Assembly (NCBI GenBank): GCA_014871545.1 | Contig: WGSR01000112.1 | Location: forward strand, 1 to 5,417 | Source: Collinsella sp. | GTDB lineage: Bacteria; Actinomycetota; Coriobacteriia; Coriobacteriales; Coriobacteriaceae | Reading direction: 5' to 3' | Length of the DNA: 5,417 nt | Shown here: one piece after another, positions 1 to 4,488 of the stretch | Numbering within the stretch: the stretch's first letter is position 1 | Layout: each line of letters begins with the position of its first letter | Program-made: the position numbers and the translations under genes | Notes under the pieces: generated by a model | What the model was told of the DNA's origin: nothing | Databases searched by the model: none | Seen by the model: the letters and a program-made list of their open reading frames with translations, nothing else

Positions 1-77
1 AGGAGCGCTTTGGATTTAGCCAAGATGCCGCGGACAAGATTATCGACCAGCTGCCCGATTTGCTGAAGCTTGCGTAG
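1..77 (+). CDS. C-terminal end of an unidentified protein (partial)
   Basis: The frame starting at base 3 is open from the window edge to a TAG at 75-77 and gives 24 residues beginning ERFGFSQDAADKIIDQ and ending LPDLLKLA. This is a soluble, amphipathic helical tail with no recognisable motif. It lies 60 nt upstream of the fructoselysine-kinase-like gene on the same strand, so it may belong to the same operon; partners there are often sugar isomerase (SIS) deglycases or transporter subunits. The tail is too short to assign to any of these. That it is a gene end is supported by the open frame, the plausible composition and the position before a same-strand gene. Confidence 0.55.
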   Translation, partial: ERFGFSQDAADKIIDQLPDLLKLA

Positions 78-137
78 GGCTAGGGCGGCACGGCGGCCAT
101 TACGGCGATCTCGTTAGGATGAGAAAGGGACGGCGCT

Positions 138-1001
138 ATGACATTCAACGTTAACGCTCTTGGGTTTGGCGACAACGTCGTCGACCGCTACGAGCATATC
201 AACACAATGTATCCGGGCGGCAATGCGGTGAACTTTGCCGTGTATGCCAAGAAGTGCGGCGCCGTGCGCTCCGCGTATATGGGCATCTTTGGTAATGACG
301 CTGCTGCCGAGCATGTGATTGCGAGTCTTGAGGATGAGGGCGTTGAGCTAGCCAAATGCAAGCAGCTCATCGGCGAGAACGGTGCGGCTCGCGTTACTGT
401 GGTTGATGGTGACCGTGTATTTCTGGGGTCTAACGAGGGCGGCATCCGTGGTGATGCACGCTATGTGCTCGATCGTTTTGATCTGGCGTATATGAAACAG
501 TTTGATGTGGTCCATTCGGGCAACTACTGCTTTACCGAGCGCGAGCTGACCAAGCTGAAGGCAGCGGGTATTACCGTTTCGTTTGACTTCTCGGATGATT
601 CGACCGACGAGTACTACGAGCAGATTGCTCCCTACGTTGACTTCGCGTTCTTTAGCGCGGCAGACGCTGCGAGCGAGGATGAGATTCGCGAGCGTCTTGC
701 CTGGGTGAAGGGCTTGGGCCCATGTTTTGTGTCCGCAACGGCTGGCGCTGAGGGCTGCATTGCCTATGACGGCGAGCGTTACTATCGACAGCATGCCAAG
801 CCCGTGACAGACATGAAGGACACCATGGGTGCGGGTGACTCGTTCCTGACTTCGTTTCTGATGTGCTATCTCGATTCCGCCAAGCGTGGCAAGGATGGTG
901 CCGAGGCCATCGAGCGCGCACTCGACTTTGCGGCGGGGTTTGCTTCGACCGTATGCGGTATGGAAGGCTCCTGGGGCCATGGGGCACCGATTTCCGAATA
1001 G
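138..1001 (+). CDS. frlD: PfkB-family sugar kinase, probable fructoselysine 6-kinase
   Basis: This 287-residue cytoplasmic kinase probably phosphorylates fructoselysine (an Amadori product) on the 6-OH with ATP, before a deglycase releases glucose 6-phosphate and lysine. Visible PfkB/ribokinase features are GDNVVD (residues 11-16), the substrate-binding GGNAVN (27-32), FDFSDD mid-protein and the anion-hole/catalytic block DTMGAGDSF (228-236) with catalytic base Asp234. The GDN.VD opening, GGNAVN.AVY, the FDFSD segment and the Gly-x-Trp-Gly tail match FrlD as remembered from E. coli rather than ribokinase or fructokinase. The length is slightly above the 261 residues of E. coli FrlD. The start is ATG 138, preceded by an AAAGGGA-type ribosome binding site about 8 nt away. 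A related amino-sugar or Amadori substrate (for example glucoselysine) remains possible; the kinase fold is certain. Confidence 0.85.
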   Translation: MTFNVNALGFGDNVVDRYEHINTMYPGGNAVNFAVYAKKCGAVRSAYMGIFGNDAAAEHVIASLEDEGVELAKCKQLIGENGAARVTVVDGDRVFLGSNEGGIRGDARYVLDRFDLAYMKQFDVVHSGNYCFTERELTKLKAAGITVSFDFSDDSTDEYYEQIAPYVDFAFFSAADAASEDEIRERLAWVKGLGPCFVSATAGAEGCIAYDGERYYRQHAKPVTDMKDTMGAGDSFLTSFLMCYLDSAKRGKDGAEAIERALDFAAGFASTVCGMEGSWGHGAPISE

Positions 1002-1008
1002 GTGAGCA

Positions 1009-1042
1009 GTCCCGGGGAGTCGAATTGTCGCCTCCCCGGGAC
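1009..1042. repeat. Strong GC-rich hairpin just after frlD
   Basis: A perfect 11-bp stem, GTCCCGGGGAG (1009-1019) with CTCCCCGGGAC (1032-1042), encloses a 12-nt loop and starts 8 nt after the frlD stop codon. The position suggests an mRNA 3' end or processing block. No T-run follows on either strand (+ strand continues CTCGTGGGCAAAAAATG), so it is not a textbook intrinsic terminator. It directly abuts the left arm of the 27-bp inverted repeat and may be part of the same repeat family. Confidence 0.6.
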
Positions 1043-1072
1043 CTCGTGGGCAAAAAATGCCAAATATGAGTA

Positions 1073-1093
1073 CTGTCACTAATTTAGTAACAG
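1073..1093. repeat. Left subterminal palindrome
   Basis: CTGTCACTAA (1073-1082), a single T, then TTAGTAACAG (1084-1093): a 21-bp dyad with nine of ten positions paired, starting directly at the inner edge of the left 27-bp arm. It could be a protein-binding site or a stem-loop. It resembles, but is not identical to, the palindrome inside the right arm. Confidence 0.5.
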
Positions 1094-1174
1094 CGAAATC
1101 AAGCTTTCGAGAGCCTAGTTGAGTGTCTGCGGTCGATTAAAACCTGCTAAGTATGGCTTTGCCCATGCAAATGA

Positions 1175-1208
1175 GCCTTGATAATGAACGAATGTACATT
1201 ATCAAGGC
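1175..1208. terminator. 34-nt dyad, possible bidirectional terminator
   Basis: GCCTTGATAATG (1175-1186) pairs perfectly with CATTATCAAGGC (1197-1208). After one A/A mismatch the symmetry continues inward (AC/GT), leaving the centre GAAT. On the + strand it is followed by ACTGTTTTGTTG, which is moderately T-rich; on the - strand by TCATTTGC. It sits between convergent genes, where a shared terminator is expected. The flanking T-tracts are weak, so an operator role is an alternative: its core GAACGAATGTAC differs by one base from the SOS-like box at 3235. Confidence 0.45.
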
Positions 1209-1215
1209 ACTGTTT

Positions 1216-1247
1216 TGTTGCAAAATAATGTGACTAGCTTTGCAACA
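1216..1247. repeat. Right subterminal palindrome
   Basis: TGTTGCAAA (1216-1224) and TTTGCAACA (1239-1247) form a perfect 9-bp stem around a 14-nt loop, one base inside the right 27-bp arm. It mirrors the left palindrome at 1073-1093 in position but has a different sequence. Confidence 0.5.
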
Positions 1248-1280
1248 TTACTCATATTTGGCATTTTTTGCCCACCGGGG

Positions 1281-2063
1281 TCAGCGAAGGTCGAAAATGG
1301 AATGGGTATTTCCCAAAACAGCCGACTCGATGCTCCGCGAATCGCATTTTTTGATTGCGGCAACGACTTCGGAGGTTCTTGCGAGCGAATCGACGAGTTG
1401 TCGTGCAGTGGTTTCCTTATTTTGCTCGGCTGGCGCATCGGTTTCGAGCAACAAGCGGTTGAGTGGAATCTGTCGTGCGTATTCACGCCCGCGTTTGGTC
1501 GCAAGCATGCGTTCATTGATGGAAAAGAAGCTGCCTGCGTGGCGCGCACGGACGAGCTCATCCGAGGTACCGCTAAACCAGTGGAAGATGATGGTGGGGG
1601 AGTTGGGATCGTTCTTTAGAAGGCCGCTCGACTCCAAAATGTCCAAGGTTGCCCCCGCTGCGCGAACGGCGTGAATGGACAGGACGCGCCCAGCGAGTGG
1701 GTGCTGCGATAGAGCTTGGCAAAGCCGCTCAAATGCCTGCGTCTGGACTCCCTCGGTGCCCGCAAAGCGTGATGAAAAATCGAGTCCGATCTCGCCGATA
1801 AAGCGCTCTCGGCTAGCGAGCTCGCAAAGTAGGTTGACCTCGGCGGCTCCGCACCGGCCGTCGGCGAGCCACCAGGGGTGGAGCCCAATGCCGGCGATGA
1901 TGCCTGGTTGGCGACGGGCGCGCTCGTTAGCGGCCGAAAAGTCGCGTGGATTGACGCCGCAGTCAAAGAGCCCCAGACCCAATGCCGCCGACTCACTGGC
2001 TGCAGCATCGGGGCTGAGCATCAAATCAAGGTGACAATGCGCGTCAAAGAATCGCGGTTCCAT
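1281..2063 (-). CDS. TatD-family metal-dependent hydrolase
   Basis: This 260-residue TIM-barrel amidohydrolase-type enzyme probably acts as a cytoplasmic metal-dependent deoxyribonuclease or related phosphoesterase. Metal ligands are all visible: FDAHCHLD with His9 and His11, GEIGLDF with Glu91, SIHAVRA with His131, FHWFSG with His161 and LLLETDAP with Asp209. The length is normal for TatD. It is the second gene of an operon, starting 14 nt after the tcdA stop. ATG 2063 is preceded by a modest AGGA about 9 nt away, and translational coupling to tcdA is likely. The reading frame ends with TGA 5 nt from the inverted-repeat element, so its mRNA would run into that element. The family call is secure; the physiological substrate is not known from sequence. 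Confidence 0.92.
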   Translation of the reverse strand: MEPRFFDAHCHLDLMLSPDAAASESAALGLGLFDCGVNPRDFSAANERARRQPGIIAGIGLHPWWLADGRCGAAEVNLLCELASRERFIGEIGLDFSSRFAGTEGVQTQAFERLCQALSQHPLAGRVLSIHAVRAAGATLDILESSGLLKNDPNSPTIIFHWFSGTSDELVRARHAGSFFSINERMLATKRGREYARQIPLNRLLLETDAPAEQNKETTARQLVDSLARTSEVVAAIKKCDSRSIESAVLGNTHSIFDLR

Positions 2064-2077
2064 CGTAGGGCATCCTG

Positions 2078-2875
2078 CTAGTCCAGGCGCTGGCCATCGG
2101 CGCGCACGCGCTCGGTGCCGCGCCCACTGATCTGGCGGATAACCTCGCCGGCGATCATCTGACCCATGATAGGCGGCATAAAGCTGGCGGTTCCGAGCTC
2201 GGTACGCTCGTGGATGTTGGAAGGGTCGCGGGGCTGTGTCTTAACCGATTCCTCGCAGCTAAACAGTACATGCAGGCTCTTGATTCCGCGCTTCTTACAT
2301 TCTTTGCGCATGATGCGGCTCATGGGGTCACGTACCGTATCGAAAATGTCGGCAAAGCGGAGGCACTCGGGATGGAGCTTGTTGGCCCCGCCCATGGAGC
2401 TAACCAAACGAATGTCGTGTTCCTGAGCATATTTGGCAATGGTGAGCTTGGCCGAGATGGTGTCGATGGCGTCGACGACGTAGTCGATCTTGCCCCCCGT
2501 CTGCTCCAAAACGCTCGCGAAGAAATCATCGATGTTGTCGCTCAGCAGGTATTCGGTGCGTTTGATGACGGTAGCGGTAGGGTTGATGTCGTGAATCATA
2601 GCCTCCATGACGTCGACTTTGCGCTTTCCGATGGTGCTGTGAAAGGCGATGGCCTGACGGTTGATATTGCTGGGCGCGATGACGTCCTTATCCAGAATGA
2701 CGAAATGACCGATGCCGCCGCGGGCGAGTGCCTCGCAGCAGTTGGAGCCCACGCCTCCGCAGCCGAGCACCAGCACTGTAGCATCGGCGAGCTTGTCGAG
2801 TGCCTCGCGGCCCATGATGATCTCGAGCTTGGTGTCGCGTGTCTCGATGGGGGCTGCGGCTGCGGTTTCGGTCAT
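2078..2875 (-). CDS. tcdA: tRNA threonylcarbamoyladenosine dehydratase (ThiF/E1-like)
   Basis: This 265-residue cytoplasmic enzyme of the E1/ThiF superfamily is expected to cyclise N6-threonylcarbamoyladenosine at tRNA position 37 to ct6A with ATP. The Rossmann nucleotide-binding loop LGCGGVGSN lies at 37-45. Adenylation-site residues follow: Asp62 and Asp64, NRQ at 72-74, Lys86 and DAIDT at 135-139. The middle SSMGGANKLHPECLRF and FSCEES segments match the TcdA/CsdL subfamily. The CxxC zinc pairs of ThiF/MoeB are absent, as expected for TcdA. The frame is open another 54 codons upstream, but ATG 2875 is chosen: GGAGG ends 6 nt before it and the upstream residues lack family character. It heads an operon with the TatD gene. 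A good -10 (TATAAT) lies about 45 nt upstream. Another ThiF-type E1-like enzyme is less likely. Confidence 0.9.
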   Translation of the reverse strand: MTETAAAAPIETRDTKLEIIMGREALDKLADATVLVLGCGGVGSNCCEALARGGIGHFVILDKDVIAPSNINRQAIAFHSTIGKRKVDVMEAMIHDINPTATVIKRTEYLLSDNIDDFFASVLEQTGGKIDYVVDAIDTISAKLTIAKYAQEHDIRLVSSMGGANKLHPECLRFADIFDTVRDPMSRIMRKECKKRGIKSLHVLFSCEESVKTQPRDPSNIHERTELGTASFMPPIMGQMIAGEVIRQISGRGTERVRADGQRLD

Positions 2876-2918
2876 AGATATCCTCCGATGGGGAGTCGGT
2901 CGTGTTTTAGCTATCGCC

Positions 2919-2924
2919 ATTATA
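2919..2924 (-). promoter_or_regulatory. Probable -10 box of the tcdA-tatD promoter
   Basis: Read on the - strand this is a perfect TATAAT, placed to start transcription near 2912 and give a leader of about 37 nt before the tcdA start. The -35 position (TCAAAT at 17-nt spacing) is poor, so the promoter may be weak or activator-assisted. It points away from the + strand promoter at 2962-2990. Confidence 0.55.
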
Positions 2925-2961
2925 GGTATTATTGCGATTCCATTTGAGCCCTTGGAGCTTG

Positions 2962-2990
2962 TTGAAATGGGATCGGGATTCGCATAAGAT
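2962..2990 (+). promoter_or_regulatory. Sigma-70-type promoter facing the small peptide gene
   Basis: TTGAAA (2962-2967), exactly 17 nt, then TAAGAT (2985-2990): five of six consensus bases in each hexamer. Transcription would start near 2997. No protein-coding gene with a ribosome binding site follows on this strand before 3336, so the product is probably a non-coding RNA running into the 3' end of the small - strand peptide gene. Confidence 0.6.
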
Positions 2991-2996
2991 TGAAGC

Positions 2997-3092
2997 AGAT
3001 GGCACCCGTTGCCGCGGGTTGACCAACTCCCAAACACGTTTGTAGCGTGAGAAGTGGCCGTCTTCGCATTACGCGGGGGCGGCTATTTCATT
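2997..3092 (+). ncRNA. Candidate antisense RNA (type I antitoxin)
   Basis: Predicted from a promoter at 2962-2990 and a terminator-like hairpin at 3052-3088. The RNA would be about 95 nt and complementary to the 3' untranslated region, stop codon and last codons of the 28-residue peptide gene on the other strand. Size and 3' overlap resemble known type I antitoxins such as RatA (against TxpA) or RNAII of the Fst/par system. The ends are estimated from the promoter and hairpin only. A long 5' untranslated leader for sdpR is the main alternative. Confidence 0.45.
3052..3092 (+). terminator. Hairpin terminator of the antisense RNA
   Basis: AAGTGGCCGTCTTCGC (3052-3067) pairs without interruption with GCGGGGGCGGCTATTT (3073-3088) around the loop ATTAC, giving 16 bp including five G-U pairs, then CATT. 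Those G-U pairs exist only in + strand RNA. In - strand RNA they become A-C mismatches, so the structure appears to serve the + transcript. The T-rich part (TATTTCATT) is short and partly inside the stem. Confidence 0.55.
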
Positions 3093-3169
3093 CGACCTCC
3101 AATGTGGATGCCGAGCTCCACAGCCGCGATTACAAGCAACAACAACGTCAGGACATCGTCAATACTCAT
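3083..3169 (-). CDS. 28-residue hydrophobic peptide, candidate type I toxin (holin-like/Fst-like)
   Basis: A 28-codon reading frame begins MSIDDVLTLLLLVIAA and ends IHIGGRMK. A short acidic N-terminus (D4, D5) is followed by a single membrane segment (about residues 6-23, carrying E18 and H22) and a basic tail (R26, K28). This is the shape of Firmicutes holin-like/TxpA/Fst toxins and of LexA-controlled TisB (29 residues) in E. coli. Coding status is supported by a near-ideal ribosome binding site, AAGGAGA at 3182-3176, 6 nt before ATG. A probable promoter with an SOS-like box lies upstream, and an opposing RNA overlaps its 3' end. If made in excess it would be expected to depolarise the inner membrane. 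I cannot assign it to a named family with certainty. A benign small membrane protein, or a membrane partner of the neighbouring SdpI, are alternatives. Confidence 0.65.
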   Translation of the reverse strand: MSIDDVLTLLLLVIAAVELGIHIGGRMK

Positions 3170-3220
3170 AGTCCATCTCCTTCTCGGGTAGAGGGAGCTG
3201 GCCCATCTGCTTCAACTTCC

Positions 3221-3249
3221 ATTGTAACTAAACACGAACGAATGTTCTA
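3221..3249 (-). promoter_or_regulatory. Probable promoter of the small peptide gene
   Basis: On the - strand, TAGAAC (3249-3244), 17 nt, TACAAT (3226-3221). The -10 is good (five of six) and the -35 weak (three of six). Transcription would start near 3214, leaving about 45 nt of leader before the start codon. The SOS-like box covers most of the -35 and the adjoining spacer, so a bound repressor would block polymerase. Confidence 0.45.
3235..3248. promoter_or_regulatory. LexA/SOS-like box
   Basis: CGAACGAATGTTCT agrees with the Gram-positive/actinobacterial LexA consensus CGAACRNRYGTTCG at all specified positions but the last. It overlaps the predicted peptide promoter and lies 25 bp upstream of the sdpR -35, so it would mainly control the peptide gene. 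Binding by LexA is inferred from the motif only. Confidence 0.5.
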
Positions 3250-3271
3250 TAGATGTTACTGTATTAGATAG

Positions 3272-3287
3272 TTAGACAAACATCTAA
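3272..3287. promoter_or_regulatory. Candidate SdpR operator
   Basis: TTAGA (3272-3276), 6 nt, TCTAA (3283-3287): an inverted repeat lying across the -35 and spacer of the sdpR promoter, with a further direct TTAGAT at 3264-3269. SdpR-type regulators usually repress their own operon, which makes this the natural binding site. The arms are short, so chance is possible. Confidence 0.4.
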
Positions 3288-3301
3288 ATATCGAGTATAG
3301 T
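3273..3301 (+). promoter_or_regulatory. sdpR-sdpI promoter
   Basis: TAGACA (3273-3278), exactly 17 nt, TATAGT (3296-3301): five of six consensus bases in each box. Transcription would start near 3308, giving a leader of under 30 nt before the sdpR start. It diverges from the small peptide promoter. Confidence 0.7.
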
Positions 3302-3335
3302 GTGCGCGTCATGAGAGATGATGAGAGGAGGTCTT

Positions 3336-3614
3336 ATGCCGGGAGAGGGTTTTAAGGCGCTTGCCGATCCAACGCGACGGCGCATTTTGGAGTTGCTGCG
3401 CGAGGGCAATTGCACGGCGGGGGAGCTTGCCGAGCATTTCGATATCAGTAAGCCGTCGCTGAGCCATCACTTGGCGACGCTCAAAAACGCCGGGTTGGTG
3501 ACCGACGAGCGCCATGGCCAAAACATCGTATACAGCTTAAACACCACCGTCATGCAGGACTTGATCGGTTGGTTTATGGGCTTTACAAACACGGAAGGTG
3601 ATAAGGATGAATAA
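3336..3614 (+). CDS. sdpR: ArsR-family transcriptional regulator, SdpR-type autorepressor
   Basis: A 92-residue winged-helix DNA-binding protein. It opens FKALADPTRRRILELLREG (6-24), then the helix-turn-helix region TAGELAEHFDISKPSLSHHLATLKNAGLV (27-55), the wing RHGQNIVYSLNTT (59-71) and a C-terminal helix DLIGWFMGF (75-83). This pattern, with no ELCVCDL-type cysteine metal site, is typical of SdpR, the B. subtilis repressor of sdpRI whose action is relieved when SdpI binds toxin and holds SdpR at the membrane. The frame opens at 3318, but ATG 3336 is chosen because AGGAGG sits 4 nt before it. The last 8 nt overlap sdpI, so the two are translationally coupled. Signal sensing through SdpI is inferred from B. 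subtilis. Confidence 0.9.
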   Translation: MPGEGFKALADPTRRRILELLREGNCTAGELAEHFDISKPSLSHHLATLKNAGLVTDERHGQNIVYSLNTTVMQDLIGWFMGFTNTEGDKDE

Positions 3615-4311
3615 CGAAAACAAGGGCATTCACGCCACGGGGGTATCGCGGCGTGTGTGGATTGCGCTGATCGCTCTGTGCGTCGCCAATGTCGTAGCGC
3701 ACCTCATAGTGATGCCGAGCTTGCCTGCGCAGATTCCCACGCACTGGGGAGCGAGCGGCGCCGTCGACGGTTGGGGTCCTAGCTGGATGGCCTCCGCGCT
3801 CGGCGTGCTGCCTCTGGCGCTTCTCGCAATGTTCTGCGTGGTGCCGCGCATCGACCCCAAAGGTGAGGCATATCGAACCTCGGGCAAGTTCTACCAGGGC
3901 TTCGTAATCGCCTTCACCTTGTTCATGTGCGCCATAAGCTGGCTGGGAGAGCTTACGGTCTGGGGCGTGGTGCCGGCGGTCGGTTCGGTTAACGTGCTGA
4001 TTTCCGGTGTTGTCGGTTTGCTGTTCATCGGCGTAGGCAACTACTTGCCGCGTGTGAAGCAGAACTATACGCTCGGTATCAAGACACCCTGGGCGCTTGC
4101 CGATCCCGAGAACTGGCGCCGTACGCAGCGTTTTGGCGGCGCCTGCTTTATGGTGCTAGGTATTGGCCTGATTGTGATGGGCGTGGCAGGCAGCGTGCTT
4201 TCGAGTGAAGTCGTCGCCGCGGTGATTGCGGTTCTGGCGTTTGGTTCGGTTGGAGCCGTCTACGTCTACTCGTATCTGTTGTGGCGCAAATCGCAGCGAG
4301 CCGCTCGTTAA
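3607..4311 (+). CDS. sdpI: SdpI-family integral membrane protein (immunity/signal receptor type)
   Basis: A 234-residue protein with about six predicted membrane segments (roughly 17-36, 63-79, 97-115, 123-144, 179-196 and 201-225). The N-terminal half shows the DUF1648 pattern LPAQIPTHWG...GAVDGWG (39-57). The C-terminal half carries the SdpI signature GNYLPRVKQNYTLGIKTPWA (144-163) followed by WRRTQRFGG (170-178). In B. subtilis SdpI protects against the SdpC killing peptide and sequesters SdpR. No sdpA, sdpB or sdpC is in this window, so immunity to a self-made SdpC is not supported; many relatives have unknown ligands. ATG 3607 lies inside the end of sdpR (ATGAATAA) with GGAAGGTG 6 nt upstream; an in-frame GTG at 3598 is less likely. 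A terminator follows 66 nt later. Confidence 0.88.
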   Translation: MNNENKGIHATGVSRRVWIALIALCVANVVAHLIVMPSLPAQIPTHWGASGAVDGWGPSWMASALGVLPLALLAMFCVVPRIDPKGEAYRTSGKFYQGFVIAFTLFMCAISWLGELTVWGVVPAVGSVNVLISGVVGLLFIGVGNYLPRVKQNYTLGIKTPWALADPENWRRTQRFGGACFMVLGIGLIVMGVAGSVLSSEVVAAVIAVLAFGSVGAVYVYSYLLWRKSQRAAR

Positions 4312-4377
4312 GGTTGCGGAAAACTAGCGTACGCAGTTCATAGTATGTTCCGGGGGACTTTTCCCAGGTAGTATTAG

Positions 4378-4407
4378 GGGGTGTGGCCAACCATGCCCCT
4401 TTTTATT
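4378..4407 (+). terminator. Intrinsic terminator of sdpR-sdpI
   Basis: GGGGTGTGG (4378-4386) pairs with CCATGCCCC (4391-4399) over 9 bp (two G-U pairs) around the loop CCAA, followed at once by TTTTTATT. This is a textbook rho-independent terminator on the + strand, and it separates sdpI from ettA. Confidence 0.85.
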
Positions 4408-4422
4408 AGAACGCGCGAACTG

Positions 4423-4450
4423 CCTCTCCGCTTTTTCCAAAACGGAGAGG
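4423..4450 (+). promoter_or_regulatory. Leader hairpin upstream of ettA
   Basis: CCTCTCCG (4423-4430) pairs perfectly with CGGAGAGG (4443-4450). Inside, TTTT and AAAA can extend the stem past one bulged C, leaving a three-base loop. It lies about 40 nt before the ettA start with no T-run after it, so it is not a terminator. It may be a leader structure controlling ettA expression or mRNA stability, or simply an insulating hairpin. I could not find a convincing ettA promoter between 4312 and 4482. Confidence 0.4.
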
Positions 4451-4474
4451 GGGAGAAGATTTCCGCAGCTAGAT

Positions 4475-4480
4475 AAGGAG
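4475..4480 (+). promoter_or_regulatory. Ribosome binding site deciding the ettA start
   Basis: AAGGAG ends only 2 nt before ATG 4483, which is too close for normal initiation, but 8 nt before the in-frame GTG 4489. This favours GTG as the start and gives MAEFIYQM, in line with the MAQFVYTM beginning of E. coli EttA. Confidence 0.6.
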
Positions 4481-4488
4481 AAATGACT

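Larger units (their letters stand above)
1046..1275. repeat. Element bounded by perfect 27-bp inverted repeats
   Basis: The left arm 1046-1072 begins GTGGGCAAAAAATGCC and ends ATGAGTA. It is the exact reverse complement of the right arm 1249-1275, which begins TACTCAT and ends GGCATTTTTTGCCCAC. They flank 176 bp with no convincing gene. Each arm is followed inward by its own palindrome, and a 34-nt dyad lies near the centre. The element fills the gap between convergent frlD and tatD; the right arm ends 5 nt before the tatD stop codon. Readings: a non-autonomous (MITE-like) or genus-specific intergenic repeat, or a very large bidirectional terminator, since each arm holds an A6/T6 tract. No transposase is present and no target-site duplication was recognised. 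Confidence 0.7.

Noticed and set aside
348..1079. Long - strand open frame (243 codons) opposite frlD
   Set aside because: It overlaps a confidently identified PfkB kinase throughout, has no family motifs, and its first residues are encoded by the inverted-repeat arm; it is a shadow frame.
1180..1203. Fur box, because of GATAATG...CATTATC
   Set aside because: The half-sites are 10 nt apart instead of the tight Fur arrangement, and no iron-related or any other gene start is near.
1046..1275. Invertible promoter (phase-variable switch)
   Set aside because: The inverted repeats would suit this, but both flanking genes point into the element, no convincing promoter lies inside, and no recombinase gene is nearby; it is kept only as a testable alternative.
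1215..1619. + strand open frame (134 codons) starting in the right repeat arm and running through tatD
   Set aside because: It lies antisense to TatD, which carries all its metal ligands, and has no supporting domain. Its opening residues resemble those of the frame at 348-1079 only because both read the same inverted repeat.
2210..2947. 245-codon + strand frame opposite tcdA
   Set aside because: It is fully antisense to tcdA, and its composition reflects complementary codons of the real gene.
3019..3046. Second + strand promoter, TTGACC followed by TGTAGC
   Set aside because: The -10 matches only three of six bases; the upstream TTGAAA/TAAGAT pair is far better.
3224..3259. Outer symmetry GTAAC/GTTAC centred on the SOS-like box
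   Set aside because: The arms are only 5 bp and separated from the inner dyad by mismatches, so coincidence is likely.
3047..3271. 74-codon + strand frame across the small peptide locus
   Set aside because: It has no ribosome binding site, low-complexity Gln/Ser/Arg composition and runs antisense to the better-supported 28-codon gene.
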